Below, in pieces: positions 23,301 to 36,461 of a DNA stretch of 64,000 nucleotides. Source of the DNA: Luidia sarsii (taxonomy: Eukaryota; Echinodermata; Asteroidea; Paxillosida; Luidiidae); assembly GCA_949987565.1 (NCBI GenBank), contig OX465121.1, positions 7,918,774 through 7,982,773 of the forward strand. The letters run 5' to 3'. Under the pieces are notes generated by a model. It searched no databases. It saw nothing but the letters and a program-made list of their open reading frames with translations, and was not told where the DNA came from. A program made the translations under genes and the position numbers. Within the stretch, counting starts at the first letter, position 1. Every line of letters begins with the position of its first letter.

Positions 23301-26300
23301 ATATGCTAGTTAGAATGCAATGTAACTGAAGTTGAAGTATTTTGTGGCTCGTTACTTTTTCATTTGTAGATTATATTATTTTTTTTCTGGTTGACTAAGT
23401 CCTGTTGTATAATCAAAATAAACCCCTGAAGATGGCCACTATCTCTAAAGCATCGCGCGGCTGTCCGTATGAGAATTAGAGATGCGGTAGATAAAGCTTC
23501 CACGGCGACCGGTAGGCTATATTATATATACCGAGACCACGGGGCGCGCCGACCGAGCGTAGGCCGGGCGGCGGAGGGGACAGGGACCCACGCGAGCCAG
23601 CGGGCGCGGCATGCGTTGGGAACGGGGCCACATGCTGCGCGGGCCCCGCCGAGCCGGGCCGGCGCGGCCGCGGTCCCGGGCCGCCGTGGGGATCGGGAGT
23701 GGGGTGGGGCCGGGGGTGGGGGGTTGACTCGGCGGACGCCACAAAAGCCGTTGGGAAAAATCAAGCTGCAGTTAAAAAACCTACCCGAGTTCGTACACGT
23801 GTCAGTCAACAAGAACAAAATAAGCAGTGAGCATTATTCCCCCTTGGTGTGTGTACACGGCAGACCAATGGAAGCTGACTCCCATAACGCGAGCCCTTTA
23901 GATTTTGAAGTTTCAGTCTCTTACACAGAATGCGACGTGCAAACAAAATAAAAATGCTCTTAAGTGGTTCTCGCGATACATCGTGAAAGTCAATTGGCCG
24001 CCAAGATTGGCCAATTAATAGAGCGCTATTGTCGGGCCGTGTGATTGTTATTAATTGCCGGTAATTACGGGATTATGTTACCAGCTGAAATCCCACAGGG
24101 TACTGCAACACTTTCCCAGGACCTTCCGTTTGGTTTGACCCTCTTCAGGAGTAGCCTAGGCTACACAGGCGGTGCGCTGTTTGCCTCTCTCCTCTGCCCA
24201 TTGTACATCGCGCGTCATAAAAAAAAAAATATCTAACGCGACCCTCGGTTTACGCGGTAAAGGATCCGGCAGCACTGCTGCAGTTTAAACAAATCGCTCA
24301 ATTACGGAGGATTTAACTCCGGCGCTGTTTCTACGGGTCAACTTGTAAATGCAAAGTCGAAAGGGTTTCGAATTAAGCAAAACGAAGGCGAGCATTGTTC
24401 AGTAGAAAGCAGGGAAGTCGATGGGGTGAATTATTTGCTTCGAGGGGAAACCTATCCCATGTGGTTGAAGTTGAAAAAACCCCACCCGATTATTATGTCT
24501 TGCTAGGGCATCGATAAACGAATAGGCAAGCGAAAATATACTACCATGATTTTTGGTAAAATGCCAAAAATGTTGCAAACTGCTTACGGTACACGGTACT
24601 GACTTAAATTGTTTTAACATTGCAAATATTAAACAATTAGGAGGGCCTGACGTTTCGATCCTAGCAGGACCTCTCTCAAAGGCAAAAACATGGTCTTTGT
24701 ATAAAACGTAAGGGAAGGAAGTGTACAAAGTCGATACAAAGTCAGGGCTGTTGGAATTAGGATTCGTCATTTGAGCCTTATCTGTCTGCTGCCACCAAGA
24801 GGCACAATAAGGAGAGTCCAGGAGAAACTTACGGCATCGTCCCTCCCTAATCACCTAATATACATGTAGTTGGTTTTAATCTTTTTTTTTCTCGAGGGGT
24901 ATAATTAGCCTACCTGTCATTTTGGGAAGGATTTGGGCATTGCCGAAACTCACTTAAATCGCATCTACCTCCATGAATGGGGACCAATCCTCAAAAGCTG
25001 TGTTCAATACACCGGCATCCCGGGGCACACTAATCGCTTATCACTCGACTGTTATCGATAGCCCTATCGGCCAGGAGTGCCCTCCCCCCCCCCTCTTACC
25101 CCGATGAAACGGGCACATGTTATACCCTTTTCCCACTACAAACTGCTTAACCCCGAGATTTGCCGCCCCGGGTTTAGCATTCTGTACCCCGGGGTTCGTT
25201 AACCCTGAGTTCTGTTCCCATTTGTCGCGTTAACCCGGAGTTTCGCGAAACCCGGGGCGAGCTTGCCCCGGGTTAACGATGTGCGATTTCCCACTACACC
25301 CGCCCCGGTGTCCGTCACTGCCCGGACCGGAAATCCCACAGCGCGCTAGCTGGTCCCACAATGCCTCGTACCGCCTTGTCGCCCAGCAACCACCCGTCGG
25401 CGCGCGCTGCCTGACTGGATACATGTGGGCTGCACTCGATTAACGGCATAATCCGCACTCTCGTGTACGTGTACACTGCATTGAAAATGGCGTCAGATAT
25501 AAATATAATATAGATATAAAATTTCGGCAAATCCGGGGCATCAAGGCAATTTACCGACTTTTTTTTATTAGTACCGATGCAAACACGCTGTAAGCACTTT
25601 AAAAAAAACTTTCAAAATAGGCGCTGAAGGCACCGAATCGTTGTTTTAGGTCTCCTACTAATATATCATCGTTTCTGTGGGACCACAATGCCTGAAAAAG
25701 ATTATTTTCCAACATAAAAATGACGTCTAAAATAGGTTTCAGTCAGCCACCAATACGTATTCTCACGGAACATGAACAGTACCATTCAGGTATGGCCGGG
25801 GTGCTACTGCTATAGTAAGCGGGACGACAAAAATATCTGACAATAGATCCTCACAAAAAAATCAAAATAAAAGGGATTCTAAAGAGCCTACATGTTTTGT
25901 AAAGATGGATTTTTAAGCAGCTAGGTCCAACCTAAACGAGCATATTATCGGAGCTTATTATTGTATAAACTCGCACCCCTCTCATTCCTAATAGAATAGT
26001 CCATGCTGTCAAGGTATCGCGATGTGGGTTCGGTGTTCCAAAACCTTCTCATCAGTTCTCGTCCAAAAAATTGAGAATAACTACGTTCGTAGGCCTACCT
26101 GAAAAAAATAAAATAAAGTTTGCGACATTTTTGTGCTGTATCGTGAAGTAGTAGCTCGTTTTGCTGTTTAGCTTTCTCCTTTCGGGGCATGGTTACGACT
26201 TTGAAAAGGCACCCGCGAACACGCAAACCTTTGACAGCTCTTCGATTCTACTTTCGCACGCAACCCGACCACGTGCTGCATGCTGCGCAATCTATCTATC

Positions 26301-27304
26301 GTGCAACGCAAATCGCTCCCAACTACCGTTGGTACCCGTTGTTTGGTACAGCCAGCGATGTCCAAGATTCACTGGTACCCGCAGATTAAAAGTTTGTTGA
26401 CATGAAACTGTCAGGATCGAACGCACTGTCCATGTACGTATCTGACATGGCCATGTAAGTACTGTACATGTACATACATGTACATGTACAGTACATTGAT
26501 CGTGTATGTGTACGTGTATACATGTACATGTACAGTAGATGCACATGTACTGTACATGTACATGTACACCCATCCACAGTCCATACAGTTAGTTGTGCAC
26601 AGAATGCGCAATGTTTAGCTGACAGTGCGCACGGTACAGTGAAGCTTCCATGTGTGCTGCACACACACTGCACCGCAGTCGGAATATTATTTCATGCGCG
26701 CTGCAGTGTGCTAAAAGGGCACGGCAATTTGTTGCCGTGAAAATCCTCCAAATTTAAGGGCACCGCGGCAATTGGTGAGGGCACGACGGCAACTGCCGTC
26801 GTTGCCGTCGTGAATTTACTGCCCTCTTGTAAATGCCAGATGTGCGTCGCATGCGGATTTTCCCGCCACGTATCCCACCTCTGACCGTCCCATTACGTAA
26901 CGCATCCGGTGTCTTAACCCTGAGAATGTCCACCGGACTCGTACCCCGGCGCGGTTTCCCACTACAACGCCAACCCCGGGGTTCGGCCGTTACCCCCGAG
27001 ATTTCCATCCTTAACCCTGGTCGCGAGCAGGGTTAACGAACCCCGGGGTAACGGCCGATTTTTCGGTCTCAACCCGGGGCGGGAAAAGTGTAGTGGGAAA
27101 CGTCCTGGCAACCATTTCCAACCCGGGGTATCTCGGGGGTAAGGCTTGCCGTTACCCCCGAGATAACCCGGAGATTGCGTAGTGGGAAAGGGGTATTACA
27201 GGTATATACGGGCAGCCTCCTCGTAACAGGCAACACACACATGCGACAGAACTCTTATCGGAAAATGTCGAAGGCGATGATAACGAAAACCGAACTGTAT
27301 CCCT

Positions 27305-27343
<39 letters not shown>

Positions 27344-30300
27344 CCTCTCTCTCCTCCTATTGACACTGGTGCACGGAGTGGGTCCCTGAGTGTTTTTATC
27401 TGCCGTTTTCAAGTGCAGAAAAAGCGAGATTCTGAGGGAGAAATTAATCGGTGCTGGTACTGGTGGGGATACAGCCCTTTTGATTGCCTTCAGCCCGTGA
27501 AGAGGAACTTGGAAGTGGAACAGGCTATAAAAGTCCTCATCGGGCGAAGTGAGGTCGAGTCACAAGTGGGAGTTTGTATGTGTTTTCACGAAACTGATGA
27601 TTATTGGGAAATACGGGAAATTTGTGATGGGTAAGAATCAGTCGCAAATAGAAGTGGTATTTAAAAAAGGGACATACGGTCCAAATTTCGGTCTATCATA
27701 ACATACCGGTACCATGCGTTATCCATCGTATAAGTTGAGTTACGATGCGTCGTGATAAGGCCCGGTGAAATCCACCCCCTACCTAATGTTGGAAGAAGAA
27801 TGATTTCGCATGCTTTGGTTGGCAGTTGTCCATCCACAGATGCTCACCTATTGCATATGATTAGTATGGGCAGTGACAGCGTATTGTTTTTACACACAGG
27901 GTAGACCTTCGCTGCCCTTTTCGTGGTAAATTCTAAACCAACAACTCCACACCTCCAGTTAGTTACCCCCTATTAGTATTAGTATTACCACGGCTAAGGT
28001 GTGGACGTAATACGTTTCCCCTTAGGACGGAATACAGCCTTTATTAGTCATCAGCCTCTCCGCTTCGTTATACGCCATTAGACACGCACCCAAAGAAAGA
28101 ACAAAAACTTAAAAAGACCCCGAGGAAATTCAGGCACAACCCCCCTGCAACCTCCAACCTTGGTCCTGTGTGGTCCTCTACCCCAGGGAGACTTCCATTT
28201 CCTTCCTCCCTCTTCCCCCCCCAAAAAAAAGACTGGGCGCGAGGTTGACTGACAACGCCAATCACAGCGCCCGTACTGTATACAACCGACCGGGAGCCGA
28301 AGACAAGGACCCTGGGAATGAGGATGGCGGGAGGGGGGGGGGGGGGTCGGCGTCGTTGTTTCAGTGTGGCGTCGTCGTTGTCGATACATTTCTGTATAAG
28401 ACGCAACGACAGATCGTTCGTGCGTAAGGTGAAGGTCGCCGTTGCTTCCTGCGGCTGGCCCGTGTTAATTCGGGAACCGACGACCGCCGATCCCAGACGC
28501 TCCGACACCGATCGCGGTCGACAACATCGCTCTAGTAATAATAGCCCGCATGTCCCACTGTTGCCCGATCTCTTGCTAACGACTACATGCACAACGAAAC
28601 CCCTCCCCTCCCAAAGAAAATGCACGCCAGAACTCCTCTTGGAGAGACAAGGCTATAGTGCCTGACACGAACCCATACACGACCGCTGGGCTACTGGACG
28701 GCCGTTCCTCAATTGATCGAACGCCCAATTAGCCGACACCAATCGACACTTGCGATCGATCGCAAGGCGATGAGCGATGCACAGAAACCACCCCAACTTA
28801 TCCATCGTATGTTGAGTTACCACCCCTGAAATCCACCTCTGTCTCTCGTATCTTAGCTGCGCACCCGTTCGTTGACGACTACCGGTACGTAAAACCGATG
28901 TACTTTAAACAACAACAACAGAAAAGGACCCACAAGACGAGAATGAGCCGAGGAGTGATTCAAGGAAATCGGTTTGCTCAGCAGCACCTTGGTCCGCAAC
29001 TGGGCGACAATCCAAGGGTCTTTGTTCCGAAGCTCTGTGGCGCAAGCGACAAACACGCAGCAGCTTGCATCTCTCCATCCCCGTGACGGGCTCGGACAGT
29101 GAGGCCCACGGGCTTGACAGCGGTGCGAGGCTTCCTCTACTGCCCCTTGAAGCCCTCAGGGCTTGGGTAAAGGCTTCTTCTGTCTCCGACTCCCTCCCCG
29201 CTCTCCCCTTCCCCGCGGGGGCCGAGGTGTTGCATGTGGCAGGGAGGGGAGAGACACACGCTGTCAGCCCACCCCTGCATATACGCACGCCCTGTCAGCT
29301 TTTTTTTTCTTCTTGAAGGGGGGGGGGACTCGTCTGGAGCCCAGGCTATCAATCACGGGCCGATGGGGAGTGGACGTAGCCTTCATGTCAATTCCCAAAT
29401 GGCTACTTGACGGTCGACTCGCCGAGGCCGGGACCACGCGTTGCAAATCAGCTCGCCAATTGACACAAATTAGTCCCTGATTGGTAGGAACTGATGGTCT
29501 GGACGGAGGGGAGGGGGAGAGGGGTGAGGCCCTAGGCCTAGGGAAGAGAGGAGGAGGGAGAGAGAGGGAGGGAGGGAGGGAGAGAGGGAGGGAGGGGGAG
29601 AGGGAGGGAGGGGGAGAGGAAAAGGGACGGAGAGAGGGAGGGAGAGGGAGGGAGAGGGAGGGAGAGGGAGGGAGAGGGAGGGAGGGGAGGGAGGGAGAGG
29701 GAGGGAGGGAGAGGGAGAGAGAGAGAGTAAAAGAGAGGTAGAGGAAGATAGGAAGGAAAGGGAGAGAGGGAGAGGAGAGGCAGCGAGAGAGGAGAGGGAG
29801 ATAGGGAGGGAAGGGAGAGAGAGGAGAGGCAGCGAGAGAGGAGAGGGAGGGAAGGGAGAGAGAGGAGAGGCAGAGAGAGGGAGAGAAGGGAGAGAGAGGG
29901 AGGGAAGGGAGAGAGAAATTCCAGAGGTTGTAGCGCCAGTAGGGAGAGCCTGCGAGAGGGTCGTGGGGTACCCAGATTTGTTGACATTACCTATACTATA
30001 CAGAGATGAGGTAATACTGTGGTTTCTTCGCAGCAACCAATGCCTCCCCCGGGGGGGGGAGAAGCAGATGCCATTCAGCGGGGTCATACCATACCATACC
30101 AAACCAGTCCAACGCCTTGCGCCCATCAGCACGGCCGCACAGGCAAACGGTGAACGCGCGCTCGCGCTCAATTCTCCCACCTATCCATCCGCCAACTCCG
30201 AGCCGGCCCGCCCGTAACTGTATCTATCTGTCCCCCTGGCGGGGCCATGCAGCGCGCGCCTCGGCTCCGCTGCTCGGGAGACCCCCGCTAGCACGGCTCT

Positions 30301-33300
30301 GACTTGACGAGATGTCAGTTTTTTTCACGCCTTCTGCCTCGGCCAACTCGAGACGCGAGCGCCTGGCGACTTAATTACCAGCGATTCCACACCCCCTACC
30401 CCCCCCCCCCCCCCCCCCTCCCCCCACCACCACCCCCCCCCTCCCCCCCCTCCCACCACCACCAGATAGCTCCGTTGATTCGATTAAGGCCTTATCTTAA
30501 ACGAGGGAGAACCGACGATAAGATGTCTGGCACCCGATCTTTTCGATCAGGTCTAATTAGGAGCCGAGATCCCAGACAGTTAAGTAGGCGTTCGGTTTCT
30601 CCAGTCTTTTTTTTTTTTTTTTTGGGGGGGGGACCCAACTTTGGTGAAAGCCCCCTACACAACATTGGTCGAGGTCAAAGAATAGCATCCATACGTTGTC
30701 TGATCCAACATAATGCATGGAATAGCACGCCTGTGAAAATTTCAGCTCAATCCGCCAACCGAGTCTCGAGAAAATCGTGAAAATTTGTTTCGCGAAAATG
30801 CAGCATTCAACGCCGTACTGTTCCCAAAAATAGTTTAGATCTCGGTGAGACGTAAACTATTTCTTTTACTCATTTCTCCCAAAATACAACATTTTCAGGC
30901 AGAAACATTTTCAGTGAGAGGTTTCTACTATAACAATCTTCAAACTGTTTAAGTTTCATGTAAATCTGTGAACATTTATGTTTTTCGATCTTAACAATGT
31001 TGTGTAGGGGCTTTAAGAACGGTCTTTCAATTTCCATATTATTATTGCTAAACAACTGATTAGAATGCACCCGTGCTTTGTCTATGGGATTTATTGGCCG
31101 AAGAAGAAGAGGACGTAGATGAGGAAAAAGAAAACAAATCAGAACAAAAACATATGCCAACAAGAGAGATCTTTCGTCGGTTCCTCAAACTCAAAGATCC
31201 ATCCAGTGCTTTTTTTTCTATGAGAGTTGATATCCTTATACATGTAGTTATACTAATTAGTTATGCTAATTAGGGATACTAATTAGTATAGGTGGAAGAA
31301 GTAGGCAGCACAAACGCCTAATTCTTCTTAATCTTAGATGTAATTTTTGAAGAGCAGCAAATAAAAACGTTGACTGGGCCGGGACTTGAACCCGAGACCT
31401 CTCTATACCAGTGGTGCGTACCGGCGCTCTCACCGTCTGAGCTATTATCCAGCCCTTAGATGCGTGGGTGCATCAAGTCTTCTCAGATTACTGAGTAGGA
31501 TTTTGCGTCGGTGATGAGAATGAAGTCACCGGGGCTCGAATCCCGCCAAAATCGCCTGCAAATGCAAACCTTTGCAGCGTGAAGATCGTTCCCGACCCCA
31601 AGCAGCCACAAATGCTACAGATAGTCACAAATCGAGTATAATTCTGCCAAGCCCTCATCACCCGCAGTAGATTTCACCATCAAACCCATCGTAATTTCAG
31701 TACGATCCATCGCAAGACGATGGGTGATACACATTACTACTATATACTCATACTGCCAATCACAACTAACGACGGGTTATCTATCGTAAGTTGAGTTACG
31801 ATGCACCGTAAGGCTTTGTGAAATCCTCCCCCGGTCCTATACGTGCTTGTTATAACTCGTGCTTCCGGTCCCGCCAAGAGAGCGCCACTTCTCCATCGAT
31901 TCAATAATTGTGACCCGGCACAGCGACATGAGGAATATCCCACCAAAACACTTTTCGAGTAAACAACGCCTGAAGTCAAAGTATCTTCTCAATTCGATAG
32001 TATTTTCGGAAAGTTAATGTATTGGAGGATGTTATGTCCAACGGATTTTTCCGAAATCCGTCTCTAAATGTTTAAAAAAACGAGGATTTCGGGGGAGTGT
32101 TTGTGTACTGTTTTCATGAAAATGTAAAGTTCCTGCCTTTTTGAATGGCCGCTTTCGAGGAGTTAGACTGGTGCTGCTATATTGTGTCTGGTACCAAACG
32201 AACGAGCGAAGTCCCCTTGTACTATTTACAACACGGAAATAATTTTGATATCATTTGAAAGCTAATGGTATACTCTTTCACATCATTAGAAAATCTCAAA
32301 ATCTCAAAAGTGGGGGTTATTCCTCATTATGCTGTGCCGGGTCACAATTGTGCATCATATTACATTCGCACGCCACCTTTTTGTTTTCTGTCAAGATGAC
32401 GGGCTTCACGACTGCTGTTGGCTTCTAGATATTCCGGGGGTTCGTGTCAGAGGACACGGAGCACTTACCGTGTGGAGGGCAGATAAGAAGTGAAGGGGGG
32501 GGGGGCGGACTTCCGGTTAACACAACTCGCACAATCAACTACGGACGTGCCACGAGGACACGACCGTAGTAAAAAAAAGAAAAAAGAGCTAATTTCAAAA
32601 TCATGCCCTGCGGTGATGCAAGTGGCTCTAAACAACAAAAAAGGAAGAAGAATCGGTTGTTACGTTACATTTCACTCGTGTGGAAAGGTGGCAGTGAGAC
32701 CGTCTCTTCTTTTTTTCTTCTAGATGCCGCGTGGCTCATGAAGTAGAAAAGAGCCGGCAACTCAACGTTTCGGGCAGTGCGTTCTCTGCCCGACGTCGGG
32801 AGTTAGTGATAGTTGTGGCTCTCGTGGCTAGCTCTTGTGAGACGGTCTTTCACGCCAGACGACTTCCCCGGGGATTTCTCGAAATTTCCCCACCCGGGCG
32901 ACTGTTGTACCCCCGTGCTCGGGGGTAGGGTTTAGAAGGGGGGGCGGAAACACGTTTTTTTTTTACGATTTCCACGGGGACAATAGAGTTCCCGGGAGTT
33001 TCCAAATGGGTCCAGCGTGAATGGTTGCCGGGGTGTACTGTTAGTGGGGTAAAAAGAATCCCCATGAATCGCCCTGTACTGGTGTGAAAAGGTCTCAAGA
33101 CAGAGATGAAAACTTTACACACAGTGATTCCACCGTGCAAACTTTATCGAATTATTTCCTCTTCCAAAGCTCCTAAATTTGGCCACAAAGACCCTGGTAC
33201 TTGGTAGATATAGGATGATATTGTTCATGTACGGCGCCTCTTTACTTTTGTTTGACCGACAAAACATGTTTAACGGACTAACTTAATGAATTTTTAAGGA

Positions 33301-34679
33301 CTCCATTGAAACAGCCAAATTGCTCGTTGAATTTTGAAATCTCACTGACCTTGTAAGTGTGTGGTTAATTAATCGTTCGTTTTCTGACAGTCAACAACTT
33401 CAAATTGCTCATTTTTATTATTATTTTTTATTTATTTTTTATTTTGGTTTTCCCGACACCCGTGTTGAGGTTTGGACATTGCTACTTCGGGTCCGCCCGG
33501 GGGTTGTGCAAATAAGAGGGTTTATGTTTCCGCATGCCCGGACAAAAGACTGGAGTTCGTCCTCAAAAACGGTGAAGGGGGGGGGGTAGGGCCGGGGGTA
33601 GAGGTAGGGGTACCGACTCCAAGCTTAAACCAACACTCCAAAAAAAAAATGGGAGGGGAACAGAGGGATCTGGTCGTGACAACAAACATGGCGTTGCCCG
33701 AAAGGCGGCCATCCGGAGGAAATGATTAACTTTTTCTCTAAATCTGGCTGGGGACTTGACTGTATATTTCGCAATCTGCACCCTGTATGCGGCCAGGTTG
33801 GTAAGACACAAATTGAACGAAACCAAAGGGCCCACGTTTAAACAGAGGTGCCTCAAGAAACAACTTTTCTTCAGCACACACACACATACATGCCTCTCAG
33901 GAAAAGTCAGGTTGACAACAATAAAATATCAATTTGCGTTTCGTGCTGTGCAAAGAATTTGGCGAAGACAACTCAACAGTAAATAGGTATAACATGGAAA
34001 CGTGATATATGAAATACGTGTACGTTGAACTGTACATGTACCCGGTACTGTATATAGAGACCTATTACGATTTTGCATCTGCAAGAACGTATGTCAATGG
34101 GGTTTGTACGACTTGGCGTACGTTTTGTACTGTGCTAATGTGAGGGAGAAATTACCATGTATATAATCAAGTATCTGTATAACCCCCTACACTACTGATG
34201 ATCAGTGATTTGCACGTTTGCCTGCTCTGCTGGAAAACAAATACTACAGGCAGCTTGGGCGGGATTCGAACTTGATAGTCCAGCAGCCTGCGTTCGTCGG
34301 CTATAAGTTATCTCTTCAGAACATTATAAGTAGATCACGAAATGAGACGAAACGAGACGAACATTCGAACATCGGCAACCGATGAACGAACATGAATCGT
34401 GGCTGTTCGAGGCTTTGAGCTATCCACAATTCCTGCAGTATCCACTCTCCTTCGGGCTCCCAGTCCCAATTCCCACCACGGGGCAGACACTCCAGTCCAG
34501 TCCCTGGATGCTAACGGTATTATCCCTTACAGCTCCAAATAATTAGCAGACCAAGATATAGGTTTTTTTTCTCCCTGCCGCCGGTTTATCTTGTCAGCCT
34601 TATCTCCCGAGGCAAGTGCCGTGCACTTTCGTGCATTCCTCGACAAAGCCATTTTTTCTAGATTGCGTAACATTTGTGG

Positions 34680-34730
<51 letters not shown>

Positions 34731-36377
34731 CGTGAGATAAGAGTACATTCGTTTGCACGGATTAGGAAACCTGAGAGTCGGGGTTTTATGGCGATCATAG
34801 ATCAAAGGTCAGCCCACGAACATTCCGAATATTATTTCCAAGGAGGAGGTGGAGGGAGGGAGGGTTGGCGATATCGCTGAACCATCGGATTTTCCACGAA
34901 GATCAGTATCGTTGAAATCAGCGTCAAATTATTCACTCCGGTTGTGAAAACCGGTCACGCGAAGGTAATTTACGCCAAGGTTTCAGCGGTACATGGTTCA
35001 AATATAATTATGTGACCCGGCACAGCATAATGAGGAATAACCCCCACTTTTGAGATTTGGAGATTTTCTAATGATGTGAAAGAGTATACCATTAGCTTTC
35101 AAATGATATCAAAATTATTTCCGTGTGAACTTTGTTGTAAATAGTACAAGGGGACTTCGCTCGTTCGTTTGGTACCAGACACAATATAGCAGCACCAGTC
35201 TAACTCCTCGAAAGCGGCCATTCAAAAAGGCAGGAACTTTACATTTTCATGAAAACAGTACACAAACACTCCCCCGAAATCCTCGTTTTTTTTAACATTT
35301 AGAGACGGATTTCGGAAAAATCCGTTGGACATAACATCCTCCAATACATTAACTTTCCGAAAATACAAAAAAAAAAAATGATTTTTTTTCCATCGAATTG
35401 AGAAGATACTTTGACTTCAGGCGTTGTTTACTCGAAAAGTGTTTTGGTGGGATATTCCTCATGTCGCTGTGCCGGGTCACATATAGGCTACGGCCGTGGT
35501 ACAATTCTGTGTTCAAATTGGACATTTTGGGGGCTAAGTACCGAGCCATTTCGCTGAAAAAATGCCAATCACATCCAACGGACTTATCCGCCCTTAGGTA
35601 AACCATAGAGCGAGGAACGTTTTGGGTAAACCAAATCCTCCCGTTAGTGTTAAAGTTACACTGACGTAGACGTTAACACTAACTTGCTGATCTTGAAAAC
35701 GTCAAATAGCAATAGTGATGATTAAAAAATCCATTTGATAACACCCTGGTACGTGTGCCGCCTTTTCATCTTGGAACTAATCGATAATAATCGCAGTGTA
35801 CCTTTTCAGTACCTCATCAATAAGGTAAAGTGTTCAGAAAAAAAAATGCTTATAAATCCAGGGCAGTGCTTCTAGCTGCAGGCCCAAAATGTACCCGTCG
35901 CCCTCAGAAGGGTAACCGATTTTAATAATTTATAGGGGGAGGAGACCCGGGGGTTAATTCGCAAACGGGAGGTCACTCTACCCTTAGATCGAAGGATAAT
36001 AAATGACTCTTAGTCCACTGGGAAAATATTGACTCAAATTGTTTGTCCCGCACAGAAACGGGGCATCGGCAAATAGACCCCCTCCCCCCTGGGTCGGCTT
36101 AGAAATATATATATATATAAAACAAGGGAGAGAGAGGGGGAGAAATAGTTACAGTACCTAAGAGCCATTGTTTGAAGTTCGGCGATTCGGTGGTTGTGGG
36201 CTGGTTGGGGTTTGTTCAGTGAGTCTGTATAGCCCTGTCCGTTTAGCCGCAAGCCGGGGAGACTATTTGCACGCGATCCGATGGACTGATAGGAGGAAGA
36301 AGCTTAAACCTTGGAGAGGGGGGAGGGGTGGGAGGTACCGAAACAGAGAGAGAGGGGGAGGTAGGAAGGGGGAGAGG

Positions 36378-36461
<84 letters not shown>

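Noticed and set aside
23469..23951. 160-codon plus-strand ORF in a GC-rich block
   Set aside because: GC-rich DNA has few stops; no recognisable domain and open in several frames at once.
31376..31455. Functional tRNA gene
   Set aside because: C at position 33, extra D-arm bases and related degenerate copies elsewhere point to a SINE-type repeat.
31740..31979. Recurrent short ORF peptide ([20 protein letters not shown]) also at 1071-1331 and 17148-17510
   Set aside because: It is the translated end of the GTGACCC element; the same peptide appears wherever the repeat sits, with no conserved start or full-length protein.
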